From the NCBI RefSeq assembly GCF_004217545.1, contig NZ_SHKY01000001.1, positions 4,464,001 to 4,528,000 of the forward strand: 64,000 nucleotides of DNA. Reading direction: 5' to 3'. The position numbers were made by a program, and so were the translations under genes. The notes below the pieces were generated by a model that worked only from the letters and a program-made list of their open reading frames with translations, was not told where the DNA came from and did not search any database. This document shows positions 41,419 through 50,288 of this stretch, one piece after another (within the stretch, counting starts at the first letter, position 1; each line of letters begins with the position of its first letter). The stretch is from Krasilnikovia cinnamomea (lineage in GTDB: Bacteria; Actinomycetota; Actinomycetes; Mycobacteriales; Micromonosporaceae).

Positions 41419-41501
41419 GGGAGCACCTCACTGGTCCTGCGCTCGCGGCCGCCGGTGCACTCGCACATGGCAGCGCCGCCCTGATTGCGTGGCCCGCTCA
41501 C
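41415..41501 (-). CDS. 28-residue mini-ORF linking hutF and hutI (possible MIRU-like unit)
   Basis: A frame from GTG 41501 overlaps the hutF stop (GTGA) and ends in TGA overlapping the hutI GTG start. It encodes 28 residues that include MCECTGGRERRTSE. Bases in ATGTGCGAGTGCACCG resemble the unit at 37963 (ATGACCGAGTGCACCG). Same double-overlap geometry as the rph-rdgB unit. The peptide is probably only a coupling device. Identity with the repeat family is uncertain. Confidence 0.5.
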   Translation of the reverse strand: MSGPRNQGGAAMCECTGGRERRTSEVLP

Positions 41502-42796
41502 GGCAGCACCGCCGTGACCGCGTCGCGCAATGCCGCCGCGACGTCGAAGCCGGTGTGCCGTCCGTCGGCCACCACCGGGCGGCCGTCGGTGATGACGTGG
41601 GTGACGTCGGCGGCGGTGGACGCGAAGACGGCCCCGGCCGGGTCGACGCCCGCGCTGCGCACCGACTCCAGGGACACCGCCACCAGGTCGGCCCGGTTGC
41701 CGACCGCGATCGCCCCGGCGTCCGTCCACCCCAGGGTGGCGTGGTTGGCCGCCACGGCCAGCAACTCGGCGGTGGTGAAATGGCCGCGCCGCTCGGTGGC
41801 GAGCCGCTCGTCCATCTCCAGCCCGCGGGCCTCCTCGAACAGGTCGATCACGGCCTGGCTGTCACTGCCGAGGCTGAGCGCGGCACCGGCGTCGGCCAGC
41901 CGCCGGGCCGGGCCGATGCCGTCGGCCAGGTCGCGTTCCGTGGTGGGGCAGAAGCAGACGCCGCTGCCGGACAGGGCGGCGATGTCGCCGTCGGTGAGGT
42001 GGGTGGCGTGCACGGCGGTGGTCCCTGCGCCCAGCAGGCCGTGGCGATGCAGCAGCTCGGTCGGGGTGCACCCGTGCACGGCGCGGCACTGCTCGTTCTC
42101 GGCGCGCTGCTCCGACAGGTGGACGTGCAGCGGCCCGGCCCGGCGCGGCAGGTTCGCCAGCGCGGTTGCGGGCACCGCTCGCACGCTGTGGATCGCCGCG
42201 CCGATCAGGGCGTGGCCGCCCGCCTTCAATGCGTCGACGCGGGTGGCCCAGCGGTCCACGTCGCCGTCGCCGAAGCGCCGCTGCACCCCCTCCAGCGGCG
42301 ACCCGTCCACTCCGGACGTGAGGTAGAGCGCATCCAGCAGCGTGATCCGGATGCCCGCCTCGGCGGCGGCGGCGATCAGGGCGTCGCCCATCGCGTTCGG
42401 CTCCGCGTACGGGGTGCCGCCGGGTGCGTGGTGCAGGTAGTGGAACTCGCCGACGCAGGTGATCCCCGCGAGGGCCATCTCGCCGTACACGGCGCGGGCG
42501 AGCGCGAAATAGGTGTCCGGGTCGAGTGCGCCGGCCACGTCGTACATGAGTTCCCGCCACGTCCAGAAGCTGCCCCGCGCGCCGTGGGTACGCCCGCGCA
42601 GCGCCCGGTGGAACGCGTGCGAGTGCGCGTTGGCCAGCCCCGGCAGCACCAGCCCGGGCAGCCGGGTCGCGCCCTCGGGCGCGGTGGCGTCCGCGGTCAC
42701 CGCCGCGAACCGCCCGTCGCGCACCTCGATGAGCACGTCGGACGCGACCCGGTCACCGAGCCAGGCATGCCCGGCGTGGAACACCCCGGACGTCAT
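41498..42796 (-). CDS. hutF: formimidoylglutamate deiminase
   Basis: A protein of 432 residues from ATG 42796 (a GTG three codons upstream is possible). It is an amidohydrolase with NAHSHAFHRALRG, GEFHYLHHAPGGTPY, LHVHLSEQRAENEQC, and LGSDSQAVIDLFEEAR, the HutF pattern. It turns formiminoglutamate into N-formylglutamate and ammonia. Presence of hutF implies a later deformylation step; no classical hutG is present, and the adjacent M20 hydrolase is the candidate. Confidence 0.9.
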   Translation of the reverse strand: MTSGVFHAGHAWLGDRVASDVLIEVRDGRFAAVTADATAPEGATRLPGLVLPGLANAHSHAFHRALRGRTHGARGSFWTWRELMYDVAGALDPDTYFALARAVYGEMALAGITCVGEFHYLHHAPGGTPYAEPNAMGDALIAAAAEAGIRITLLDALYLTSGVDGSPLEGVQRRFGDGDVDRWATRVDALKAGGHALIGAAIHSVRAVPATALANLPRRAGPLHVHLSEQRAENEQCRAVHGCTPTELLHRHGLLGAGTTAVHATHLTDGDIAALSGSGVCFCPTTERDLADGIGPARRLADAGAALSLGSDSQAVIDLFEEARGLEMDERLATERRGHFTTAELLAVAANHATLGWTDAGAIAVGNRADLVAVSLESVRSAGVDPAGAVFASTAADVTHVITDGRPVVADGRHTGFDVAAALRDAVTAVLP

Positions 42797-42845
42797 CGCA
42801 ACCACCCCGGGTGGACCACGGCGTGCGGGCGTGAATGCGCGCGGG

Positions 42846-44033
42846 TCAACGGCACGTCAGCTCCTCCAGCACGGTGGCGAGCGCCGTCACGCCCGTGGCG
42901 CAGTCGGCGTCGGGAGCGTGCTCGGCGGGGGCGTGCGACACCCCGGTCGGGTTGCGCACGAACAGCATCGCGGTCGGTGCGTGCCCGGACAGCACACCCG
43001 CGTCGTGGCCCGCGCCGGTGGGCAGGATCGGCACTCCACCCAGCAGCGCGGCGAGCCGGGCGGCCAGGTCGGTGTCGAACGCCACCTCGGGGGAGACCGA
43101 CTCCGCCTCCACGTTGACCTGGGTGCCGTCGCGCCCGGCCCGGTCCACGGCACGCTTGACAACCGCCTCCACGAGCCGGTCCAGGGTGGCGCTGTCGGCG
43201 GCCCGGGCGTCCAGCCAGCCGCGTACCCGCGACGGGATCGCGTTGGTGGCGTTCGGTTCGGCCTCCACCCGCCCGACCGTGGCGTGCGCACCGGCCAGCC
43301 GGGCCTCCTTGTTGGCCGCCAGCACCGTGTACGCGAACGTCAGCATCGGATCGTGCCGGTCCGCCATCCGGGTGGTGCCCGCGTGGTCGCCGTCGCCGGT
43401 GAAGTCCATCCGCCACCGCCCGTGCGGCCAGATCGCGGAGGCCACCCCGACCGGGGCGTCCACGTCCACGAGCGCCTTGCCCTGCTCGATGTGCAGCTCC
43501 ACCACGGCCGACACGTGGGCGAGTTCGTCCAGCGCCCCCACGGGATCTGCGCCGAGCGCCGCGGAGAACGTGACCCCGTCCCGGTCCCGCAACGCCGCCG
43601 CCTTCCCCGGCGTGATCGCGCCGGTGAGCAGCCGGGAACCCAGGCACGGCACGCCGAACCGGCCGCCCTCCTCCTCGACGAACGCGGCCACGGCCAGCGG
43701 CCGGGCAGGCGTCACGCCCCGCGCCCGCATCTCGTCCACGGCCAGGAACGCGCTGACGATCCCCAGCGGGCCGTCATACCCGCCACCGTGCGGCACCGAG
43801 TCGAAATGCGAGCCCGTCAGCACGGTCCCGGGCCCCCACGGCGAGCCCCACCAGGCGAACAGGTTGCCGTTGCCGTCCTCGGTGACCGCCAGCTCCCGGC
43901 GGGCCGCCTGGGCCCGGAACCAGTCGCGCAGCGCCAGTTCCGGCTCGCTGAACGCGTACCTGAGATAGCCGCCGCCGGCCGTGCGGCCGATCGGCGCGAT
44001 CTCGGCCCAGAGCGCCGCGAACGTCGCGCTCAT
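42846..44033 (-). CDS. M20 amidohydrolase (allantoate amidohydrolase / N-carbamoylase family), hut operon
   Basis: A protein of 395 residues from ATG 44033, overlapping the hutU stop (ATGA). Metal-binding residues of the dinuclear M20 family are visible: GSHFDSVPHGGGYDG, FVEEEGGRFGVPCLGS, VELHIEQGK and GHDAGVLS. Related enzymes split allantoate, N-carbamoyl amino acids or ureidoglycolate. In this operon it sits where an N-formylglutamate deformylase (HutG) is needed, so it may act on N-formylglutamate. This substrate is inferred from position. Confidence 0.85.
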   Translation of the reverse strand: MSATFAALWAEIAPIGRTAGGGYLRYAFSEPELALRDWFRAQAARRELAVTEDGNGNLFAWWGSPWGPGTVLTGSHFDSVPHGGGYDGPLGIVSAFLAVDEMRARGVTPARPLAVAAFVEEEGGRFGVPCLGSRLLTGAITPGKAAALRDRDGVTFSAALGADPVGALDELAHVSAVVELHIEQGKALVDVDAPVGVASAIWPHGRWRMDFTGDGDHAGTTRMADRHDPMLTFAYTVLAANKEARLAGAHATVGRVEAEPNATNAIPSRVRGWLDARAADSATLDRLVEAVVKRAVDRAGRDGTQVNVEAESVSPEVAFDTDLAARLAALLGGVPILPTGAGHDAGVLSGHAPTAMLFVRNPTGVSHAPAEHAPDADCATGVTALATVLEELTCR

Positions 44034-45670
44034 GACCGCATCGGGATGTGTACGCCGGTCGCCTCCGCGACCGCGGTGGCCCGCTCGTAGCCCGCGTCGA
44101 CGTGCCGGATGACGCCCATCCCGGGGTCGTTGGTGAGCACCCGCTCGATCTTCTGCCCGGCCAGCGCGGTGCCGTCGGCGACGCACACCTGCCCGGCGTG
44201 CAGCGACCGGCCGATGCCGACGCCGCCGCCGTGGTGGATGGACACCCACGACGCGCCCGACGCGGTGTTGACCAGAGCGTTGAGCAGCGGCCAGTCCGCG
44301 ATGGCGTCCGAGCCGTCCGCCATCGCCTCGGTCTCCCGGTACGGCGACGCCACCGACCCGCAGTCCAGGTGGTCACGCCCGATGACGATCGGGGCGGACA
44401 CCTCCCCGCGCGCCACCATGTCGTTGAACCGCACCCCCGCCTTGTCCCGCTCGCCGTAGCCGAGCCAGCAGATCCGCGCGGGCAGCCCCTGGAACGCGAC
44501 CCGTTCCCCGGCCATCCGGATCCACCGGGCCAGGGGGTCGTTGTCCGGGAACAGGTCGAGGATCGCCCGGTCGGTGGCCGCGATGTCGGCCGGGTCGCCG
44601 GACAGCGCCGCCCACCGGAACGGGCCCTTGCCCTCGCAGAACAGCGGCCGGATGTACGCGGGCACGAAGCCGGGGAACGCGAACGCCCGCTCGTACCCGC
44701 CGAGCTGGGCCTCGCCGCGGATCGAGTTGCCGTAGTCGAACACCTCGGCGCCCGCGTCCAGGAACCCGACCATCGCCTCGACGTGCCGGGCCATGCTCTG
44801 CCGGGCCCGGTCCGTGAACTCCTCCGGCTTGGTGCGGGCGTACTCGGCCCACTCGGCCACGTCCACCCCGACCGGCAGGTACGACAGCGGGTCGTGCGCG
44901 CTCGTCTGGTCGGTGACGATGTCGATGGCCACGCCGCGGCGCAGCAGCTCGGGAAAGACCTCGGCGGCGTTGCCGACCACGCCGATGCTGACCGCCCGGC
45001 GCTCGGACTTGGCGGCTTCGGCCTGCGCGATCGCGTCGTCCAGGTCGGCGGCGAGCGTGTCGAGGTAGCGGGTGTCGACCCGGCGGCGCAGCCGGGTCTC
45101 GTCGACGTCGACGATGAGGCAGACCCCGCCGTTCATGGTGACGGCGAGGGGCTGCGCGCCGCCCATGCCGCCGCAGCCGCCGGTCAGCGTCAGCGTGCCC
45201 GCGAGGTCGCCGCCGTAGCGCTTGGCGGCCACGGCCGCGAACGTCTCGTACGTGCCCTGCAGGATGCCCTGGGTGCCGATGTAGATCCACGAACCCGCGG
45301 TCATCTGGCCGTACATGGTGAGGCCGAGCTTCTCCAGACGGCGGAACTCCGGCCAGGTGGACCAGTCACCGACCAGGTTGGAGTTGGCCAGCAGCACCCG
45401 CGGCGCCCACTCGTGGGTGCGGAACACCCCGACCGGGCGTCCCGACTGCACCAGCAGGGTCTCGTCGTCGGCGAGCGTGTCCAGCTCCCGCACGATCGCG
45501 TGGAACGACGGCCAGTCGCGGGCGGCCTTGCCGGTGCCGCCGTACACGACCAGGTCGTCGGGGCGCTCGGCCACGTCCGGGTCGAGGTTGTTCATCAGCA
45601 TCCGCTTGGCGGCCTCCTGGGGCCACCCCAACGCCTGCCGCTGCGTGCCGCGAGCCGCCCGCACGACCAT
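44030..45670 (-). CDS. hutU: urocanate hydratase
   Basis: A protein of 546 residues from ATG 45670. Long conserved blocks are present: NNLDPDVAERPDDLVVYGG, GMTAGSWIYIGTQGILQGT-like segment MTAGSWIYIGTQGILQGTYE, LTGGCGGMGGAQPLAVTMNG (NAD-binding) and SIHHGGGVGIGRSLHAGQV. It is the second step of histidine breakdown and the first gene of the operon. It starts just after the RpiR-type regulator gene, on the same strand. Confidence 0.95.
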   Translation of the reverse strand: MVVRAARGTQRQALGWPQEAAKRMLMNNLDPDVAERPDDLVVYGGTGKAARDWPSFHAIVRELDTLADDETLLVQSGRPVGVFRTHEWAPRVLLANSNLVGDWSTWPEFRRLEKLGLTMYGQMTAGSWIYIGTQGILQGTYETFAAVAAKRYGGDLAGTLTLTGGCGGMGGAQPLAVTMNGGVCLIVDVDETRLRRRVDTRYLDTLAADLDDAIAQAEAAKSERRAVSIGVVGNAAEVFPELLRRGVAIDIVTDQTSAHDPLSYLPVGVDVAEWAEYARTKPEEFTDRARQSMARHVEAMVGFLDAGAEVFDYGNSIRGEAQLGGYERAFAFPGFVPAYIRPLFCEGKGPFRWAALSGDPADIAATDRAILDLFPDNDPLARWIRMAGERVAFQGLPARICWLGYGERDKAGVRFNDMVARGEVSAPIVIGRDHLDCGSVASPYRETEAMADGSDAIADWPLLNALVNTASGASWVSIHHGGGVGIGRSLHAGQVCVADGTALAGQKIERVLTNDPGMGVIRHVDAGYERATAVAEATGVHIPMRS

Positions 45671-45687
45671 GTCGTCCTCCTCATGCC

Positions 45688-46539
45688 TCATGCTTCGAAG
45701 ATGTGGCGCCGTGCCGCTGTCGCCTCGAACTGCTCCAGGCGGTGCTGGACGCCGCCGGGCGCCGCGTCGCACATCGCCTGCAGCAGGACCATCGCCATCG
45801 CCATCGGCCCGGTGTGCAGGTCGAAGACCAGGTGGGTGCCGACCGCCGCGGGCAGCACCACGTCCGCGCACTCGGCGGCCGGGCTGACCGCCGAGTCGGT
45901 GACCGCCACGACCGCCAGCCCCGCCGCCCGGGCCTCGCGCAGCGTGTCCAGCGTCTCCCGGGGGTAGCGCGGCAGCACGATCGCCAGCAGCGCCGTCGCA
46001 CCCGCGGCCCGGGCCTGGTCGAGCCGGTCCAGCAGGTGGGTGCCGCCGTTGTCCAGGACGCGCACGTCCGGGTGGACCTTCGCGGCGAAATACCCGAAGT
46101 ACGCCGCCAGCGGCGCCGCCGCCCGCAGCCCCAGCACGGGCAGGGGACGGCTGGCCACCAGCAGCTTCGCGGCCTGCTCCACCGCGTCCAGATTGTCCAA
46201 CTGCTCGACCAGCCGGCCCAGATGCTGGGCCTCCACGCGGACCGCCCGCTGCATGGGGTTGTCCCCGGCCTGCCCGCCGTCGGCGGGGCGCGGCCCGGCC
46301 AGCGCGCGCAGCTCGCGGCGCAGCGCCGGATAGCCGCTGTAGCCCAGGGCCATCGCGAAGCGGGTCACGGACGGCTGGCTCACCCCGGCCAGCTCCGCGA
46401 CCTCGGCGGCCGAGAGGTACGCCGCCGACGGGGCGTGCTGGACGAGGCTGTGTGCGATGCGGCGCTGCGTCGGCGTCAGCCGCGCGCCCTGGAACAGATC
46501 CAGCACACGCTCGGCCGTCCTGACAGCTCCGTCATTCAC
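45688..46539 (-). CDS. RpiR/MurR family transcriptional regulator, probable hut regulator
   Basis: A protein of 283 residues from GTG 46539 (the frame extends upstream to 46593). The N-terminal 80 residues are an RpiR helix-turn-helix (SAAEVAELAGVSQPSVTRFA). The rest is a SIS sugar-phosphate-type domain (LGLRAAAPLAAYFGYFAAKV, ALLAIVLPRYPRETLDTL, VVAVTDSAVSPAAECADVV). It ends 17 bases before hutU on the same strand, so it probably controls the hut operon. The effector may be urocanate or formiminoglutamate. Confidence 0.85.
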   Translation of the reverse strand: MNDGAVRTAERVLDLFQGARLTPTQRRIAHSLVQHAPSAAYLSAAEVAELAGVSQPSVTRFAMALGYSGYPALRRELRALAGPRPADGGQAGDNPMQRAVRVEAQHLGRLVEQLDNLDAVEQAAKLLVASRPLPVLGLRAAAPLAAYFGYFAAKVHPDVRVLDNGGTHLLDRLDQARAAGATALLAIVLPRYPRETLDTLREARAAGLAVVAVTDSAVSPAAECADVVLPAAVGTHLVFDLHTGPMAMAMVLLQAMCDAAPGGVQHRLEQFEATAARRHIFEA

Positions 46540-46555
46540 TCTCGCAGCGTATGCA

Positions 46556-46567
46556 TGGAATCTTTCA
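46556..46567. promoter_or_regulatory. possible operator of hut regulator
   Basis: TGGAATCTTTCA, an imperfect inverted repeat (TGGAA / TTTCA), lies 17 bases before the start of the RpiR-type gene within an AT-richer stretch. RpiR regulators often bind TGAAA-type half sites. Tentative. Confidence 0.3.
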
Positions 46568-46676
46568 AACACCAGGGGTCTGACCCGACTCATCCAGGTG
46601 ACCGGCCCCGAGCGCTGCCTTAGGTCTGTCTTAGAAGCGTTGCCCTCACGCGGACAGCGCCGAAAGATGCCTCAGC

Positions 46677-47636
46677 GTGACTGCTCATCGCCTGCTGACA
46701 CCCCGCTGGCTCGCCACCGGCGGCGCCGTACTCCTGGCTGGCGTCCTCGGCGTCGCACTGCTGCTGCGTGACGGCGGCCCCGCCTGCGCCGCGCCCCCGT
46801 CCACCAGCGCCCAGAAGGGCAAGGCGACCTTCTACGACCTGGCCGGCGGCACCGGCAACTGCAACTTCGCCCCACCCGCCGACGACCTGTACGTCGCGCT
46901 CGGCCGCACGCAATACTCCGGCGCCACCGCCTGCGGCAGCTACATCGACGTCACCGGCCCCAAGGGCAAGGTCCGGGTCAAGGTCTTCGACTCCTGCCCC
47001 GAATGCGCGGTCGGCCACCTCGACCTGAGCCGGACCGCGTTCAAGCGCATCGCCAACGAGTCGGCCGGCGTCGTGCCGATCACGTACCGCGCCGTCCCGA
47101 ACGCCCCCACCCCGGGGCCGCTGAGCATCACCTTCGCCGAGGGCTCGTCGCAGTACTGGTGGGCGATCCTCGTCGACAACCACGCCAACCCGATCGTCTC
47201 CGTCCAGGCCAAGGGGCCCGGGCGGGGGTGGATGACGGCCACGCACGCCACGTACAACTTCTGGATCATTGACAAGAACACGGGCAACGGGCCGTTCAGC
47301 ATCCGGATCACCGACAGCTACGGGCACGTCGCGACCGCCACCGGGGTCAAGCTGCTGCCGCAGCGGCGCCAGACCACCTCCGTACGCCTCACCGGCAAGG
47401 CCGTCAGCGCGCCGGTGGTTGCCAAGGGGCCGGGCGCGCCGAAGAAGAAGGCCGCGCCCGCGCCGTCGAAGTCGAAGGCGTCGTCCCCGGCCGCAGCGGC
47501 GTCCTCGCCGTCGGTGCCGTCGGTGCCGGAGTCGCCGGTGGCCGAGTCGCCGGTGGTCAGCCCGGATCGGGAGGGGCTCGCGCAGGCTCCGCCGGTGGCG
47601 CTCGCCGCCGCCCCGGCCGAGCCCTCCTGCGGCTGA
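46677..47636 (+). CDS. expansin-like secreted protein (RlpA-like plus CBM63-like domains)
   Basis: A protein of 319 residues from GTG 46677. An N-terminal hydrophobic segment (WLATGGAVLLAGVLGVALLL) serves as signal or anchor. Residues 45-125 are a double-psi beta-barrel (GKATFYDLAGGTGNC, VFDSCPECAVGHLDLSRTAF), and 126-225 a second beta domain with aromatic residues (SQYWWAILVDNHANPIVSVQ). This two-domain layout matches bacterial expansins (EXLX1 type), which loosen plant cell walls without hydrolysis. The conserved Asp of the barrel is in GHLDLS. The last 90 residues are a Pro/Ser/Ala linker. Confidence 0.8.
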   Translation: MTAHRLLTPRWLATGGAVLLAGVLGVALLLRDGGPACAAPPSTSAQKGKATFYDLAGGTGNCNFAPPADDLYVALGRTQYSGATACGSYIDVTGPKGKVRVKVFDSCPECAVGHLDLSRTAFKRIANESAGVVPITYRAVPNAPTPGPLSITFAEGSSQYWWAILVDNHANPIVSVQAKGPGRGWMTATHATYNFWIIDKNTGNGPFSIRITDSYGHVATATGVKLLPQRRQTTSVRLTGKAVSAPVVAKGPGAPKKKAAPAPSKSKASSPAAAASSPSVPSVPESPVAESPVVSPDREGLAQAPPVALAAAPAEPSCG

Positions 47637-47647
47637 CCTGGACGGGA

Positions 47648-47684
47648 ATCCCTGAAAGCCCGGACAACCCGGGCTTTCAGGGAT
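47648..47684. terminator. perfect 16-bp hairpin between expansin gene and tRNA
   Basis: Arms 47648-47663 and 47669-47684 pair perfectly over 16 bp with a 5-base loop (ACAAC). It lies 11 bases after the expansin-like stop and 18 before the tRNA 3' end on the other strand, so it may end transcription from both sides. No T run is present. Confidence 0.75.
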
Positions 47685-47702
47685 GCGGGTCTGCTGTGCG
47701 AG

Positions 47703-47777
47703 TAGGGCCGACGGGATTCGAACCCGCACTGTCACGGACCTAAACCGTGTGCCTGCTGCCAGTTGGGCTACGGCCCC
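47703..47777 (-). tRNA. class I-shaped tRNA with UAG anticodon (tRNA-Leu by anticodon)
   Basis: Complement 47777 to 47703 folds as a 75-base tRNA: acceptor GGGGCCG with CGGCCCT, anticodon stem CACGG/CCGTG with loop TTTAGGT (anticodon UAG, codon CUA), T arm GCGGG-TTCGAAT-CCCGT, discriminator A. CCA is not encoded. The variable loop has only five bases (ACAGT), whereas bacterial leucine tRNAs have a long variable arm. It is therefore atypical, perhaps phage-derived. Its 5' end overlaps the last 10 bases of the HNH gene on the same strand. Confidence 0.8.
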
Positions 47778-48364
47778 TTGAACGCGTAAACGTACACGTT
47801 CCAGAGCCATTCTTCCCGACGCGGTAGTTGCCTGCCCAAGGGGAGTCCTGTCGGTGTAGTGGCGGATTCGTCGTAGACCGTGTCGGCAGGCGCGTCGGGG
47901 TCCCGCCGCGCTCCCGCGTACGTGGCGGTCTGACTGTGGCAGTTGGGACAGAGGAAACGTAGGTTGCGCGGTCGATTGTCGAGGAAGTTGCCGTTGATGT
48001 GATCGACCTGGAGGGTGAGTGGTTTGCCCAGCCAGGTTTTGCCTACGCCGCAGCATTCGCACGCCTCGGGCAGTCCGATGCTGAGTAGGGCCTTCCTGAG
48101 CTTGACGCCCGGGATGCGGCGATGGCCCTCGGGTAACTCGACAAGGCGCTGGTCGGGGGTGAGCCGGTGACGTCCGGGCAAGCCGCGATTGTGGGCCTGT
48201 CCGGTGAAGTGCGCGGTGTCGATCCCGAAGCGTTTCAGCTGGCGGCTGATGTGGGCGTGCATCCCGCCGCTCGGTCGCTGGATGCCGAGAAACCGGAGCA
48301 CCCCGGCGATGCTGTAGGACGCAGCGGCGGCCTCGCCTAGCACCTCTCGCGTGTACTTGACCAT
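47768..48364 (-). CDS. HNH endonuclease
   Basis: A protein of 198 residues from ATG 48364. The C-terminal half has the HNH zinc layout: CECCGVGKTWLGK, then QVDHINGNFLDNRPRNLRFL (His-Asn-like) and CPNCHSQT. The N-terminal half has helix-turn-helix-like segments (SYSIAGVLRFLGIQRPSGG). It resembles phage or homing-type HNH nucleases. Its stop codon lies inside the 5' acceptor stem of a tRNA on the same strand, so the two are cotranscribed and linked. Confidence 0.85.
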   Translation of the reverse strand: MVKYTREVLGEAAAASYSIAGVLRFLGIQRPSGGMHAHISRQLKRFGIDTAHFTGQAHNRGLPGRHRLTPDQRLVELPEGHRRIPGVKLRKALLSIGLPEACECCGVGKTWLGKPLTLQVDHINGNFLDNRPRNLRFLCPNCHSQTATYAGARRDPDAPADTVYDESATTPTGLPLGRQLPRREEWLWNVYVYAFKGP

Positions 48365-48472
48365 GGTAGGAACGTAGCGATGGGGTACGACAGTTCGCGG
48401 ATACGGCACGGCGGCCGCCACGCGGGTCGGAACCGCATGACGGCCGCCGTGGGTCGGCGGGCCGGGGAGGCC

Positions 48473-50164
48473 TCAGTACCGGAACATCCCTAGGCTCTGC
48501 TGCAGGTCGTGAGCGACACGTGCCAGTTCGTCGGCGGCGGCGGCGGTGTTGGCCGCCGCGCTGGTGGTCTCGGCCGCCGCGGACGCGACCGCCGCCACGT
48601 TGGTCGAGATCTCGTGCGAGCCGGTCGCCACCTCGCTGACGTTGCGCGTCATCTCGTTGGTGGTCGCGGTCTGCTCCTCGACCGCCGCCGCGATCGCGGA
48701 CTGGGTGGCGTTGATCTGCTCGATGACGCTGCCGATCCCGGAGATCGCGTTGACCGCGGCCGAGGAGTCGTTCTGGATGGCGTCGACGCGGGCGCGGATG
48801 TCCTCGGTGGCCCGGGCGGTCTCCTGGGCGAGTTCCTTGACCTCGCCGGCCACCACCGCGAAGCCCTTGCCGGCCTCCCCGGCGCGGGCCGCCTCGATGG
48901 TGGCGTTGAGGGCGAGCAGGTTGGTCTGCTCCGCGATCCCCGTAATGATCTTGATGACGGAGACGATCTCCGCGGACGACGTGCCCAGCTGCTGCAGGAT
49001 CGCCCCGGCCTCGGTGGAGATCCGTACGGCCTCGGTGGCCACGTCCGCCGCGCTGGAGGTGCTGCGGGCGATCTCGTGGATCGAGCTGCCGATCTCCTCG
49101 GCGCCCGCCGAGATCGTCGTGATGTTGCTGGTGATCTCCTCCGAGGCAGCCGACACGGCGTGCGCGCGGTTGGCGGAGTTGGCCGCCGACGAGTTCATCT
49201 GCCCGGCCACCGCGGTCAGCTCCTCAGCGGACGAGGCCAGCGTGACCGCGTTCTCGCTGATGCCGCGCAGGGCGGCGGTGAGCCGATCCAGTGCCGTGTC
49301 CACGGCCCGGCCCATCACGCCGAACTCGTCGCGTCCGGTGTAGTTGAGCCGCTGGTCGAGGCGGCCGTCGGCGAGCCCGGCCAGGACGCCGACGGTCTGG
49401 GTCAGCGGGGTGGCGATGGCGTGGCTCAGGGTCAGCGCCAGCACGACGGTGACCAGCACGGCGACGATGATCAGCGCGATGGTGACCACCTGGGCGAGCC
49501 GGGCGCTGTCGCGGGCGGCGGCCATCTGGGTCTGCGCGGCGGTGTCCTCGATCTTGGCGAGGTTGTCCAGCGACACGGTGATCCGGGCGGTCAGCGGGTC
49601 GATGAAGTTGTTCTTCGCGCTCAGGTAGCCCTGGAAGTCGTTGGCCTTGGCCGCGGGTACCAGCTTCTCCTCGCGGACCTGGCGGTACTCGCGCAGCGCG
49701 GCGGCGAAGGCGGCCTTGTCCTTGTCCGCGGCGGTGTTCTTGGTGGCGGCGTACAGCTTCCAGGTGCTGTCGATGTCGGAGTCCAGCCGCTGCAGGGCCA
49801 TCTGCACGTTGCTGACGTCGGCCACCGGCGAGCGCAGAATCAGGTCACCGGAACGCGCCGTGGCCTGCTGCACGTCGGCGCGGACCTCGCCGAGCCGTTC
49901 GATCGCCTGCAGGTGCGCCCGGTACATCTGCTCCATCCGCGCGGTGGCGTTGTTCAGCTGGAACAGGCCCATGGCGCCGACCGCGACGACCAGCAGGCAG
50001 AGCAGGCCGAAGCTGATGAACAGCTTGTGTGCGACCCGCAGGTTCCGCAGCAGACCGCTCGCGCTCAGGCGGCGCGACGGCGTGGCGCGCCGCTTCGCGG
50101 CGTGCGACTTGCGCGGCTTGGCGTCCCGCGACTTCGCGGGCCGCGGCTCGGCGGCAGCAGACAT
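48473..50164 (-). CDS. methyl-accepting chemotaxis protein
   Basis: A protein of 563 residues from ATG 50164. A basic N-terminus (35 residues) is followed by a membrane helix (LFISFGLLCLLVVAVGAMGL), a periplasm-side four-helix-bundle sensor of about 150 residues, a second helix (VTIALIIVAVLVTVVLALTL), a HAMP region and a long signalling coiled coil. The hairpin tip is IAEQTNLLALNATIEAARAG, as in all chemoreceptors. Ligand is unknown. No che genes are nearby; motile zoospores of some Micromonosporaceae would use such receptors. Confidence 0.92.
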   Translation of the reverse strand: MSAAAEPRPAKSRDAKPRKSHAAKRRATPSRRLSASGLLRNLRVAHKLFISFGLLCLLVVAVGAMGLFQLNNATARMEQMYRAHLQAIERLGEVRADVQQATARSGDLILRSPVADVSNVQMALQRLDSDIDSTWKLYAATKNTAADKDKAAFAAALREYRQVREEKLVPAAKANDFQGYLSAKNNFIDPLTARITVSLDNLAKIEDTAAQTQMAAARDSARLAQVVTIALIIVAVLVTVVLALTLSHAIATPLTQTVGVLAGLADGRLDQRLNYTGRDEFGVMGRAVDTALDRLTAALRGISENAVTLASSAEELTAVAGQMNSSAANSANRAHAVSAASEEITSNITTISAGAEEIGSSIHEIARSTSSAADVATEAVRISTEAGAILQQLGTSSAEIVSVIKIITGIAEQTNLLALNATIEAARAGEAGKGFAVVAGEVKELAQETARATEDIRARVDAIQNDSSAAVNAISGIGSVIEQINATQSAIAAAVEEQTATTNEMTRNVSEVATGSHEISTNVAAVASAAAETTSAAANTAAAADELARVAHDLQQSLGMFRY

Positions 50165-50288
50165 GGGCGGTCTCCTGACCCAGGCGGAGGCCGCCAGGAA
50201 CCCCGGCGACCGCCGCCGACAGACGGCATTGGCTTACCGTGTTATCGACCGTCGGGCCGGGAATCCGCGAAATTCACAGGAATCAGCG

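Noticed and set aside
47703..47777. Reading the tRNA as an amber suppressor
   Set aside because: The anticodon is UAG, which pairs with CUA. A suppressor of UAG would need CUA as anticodon.
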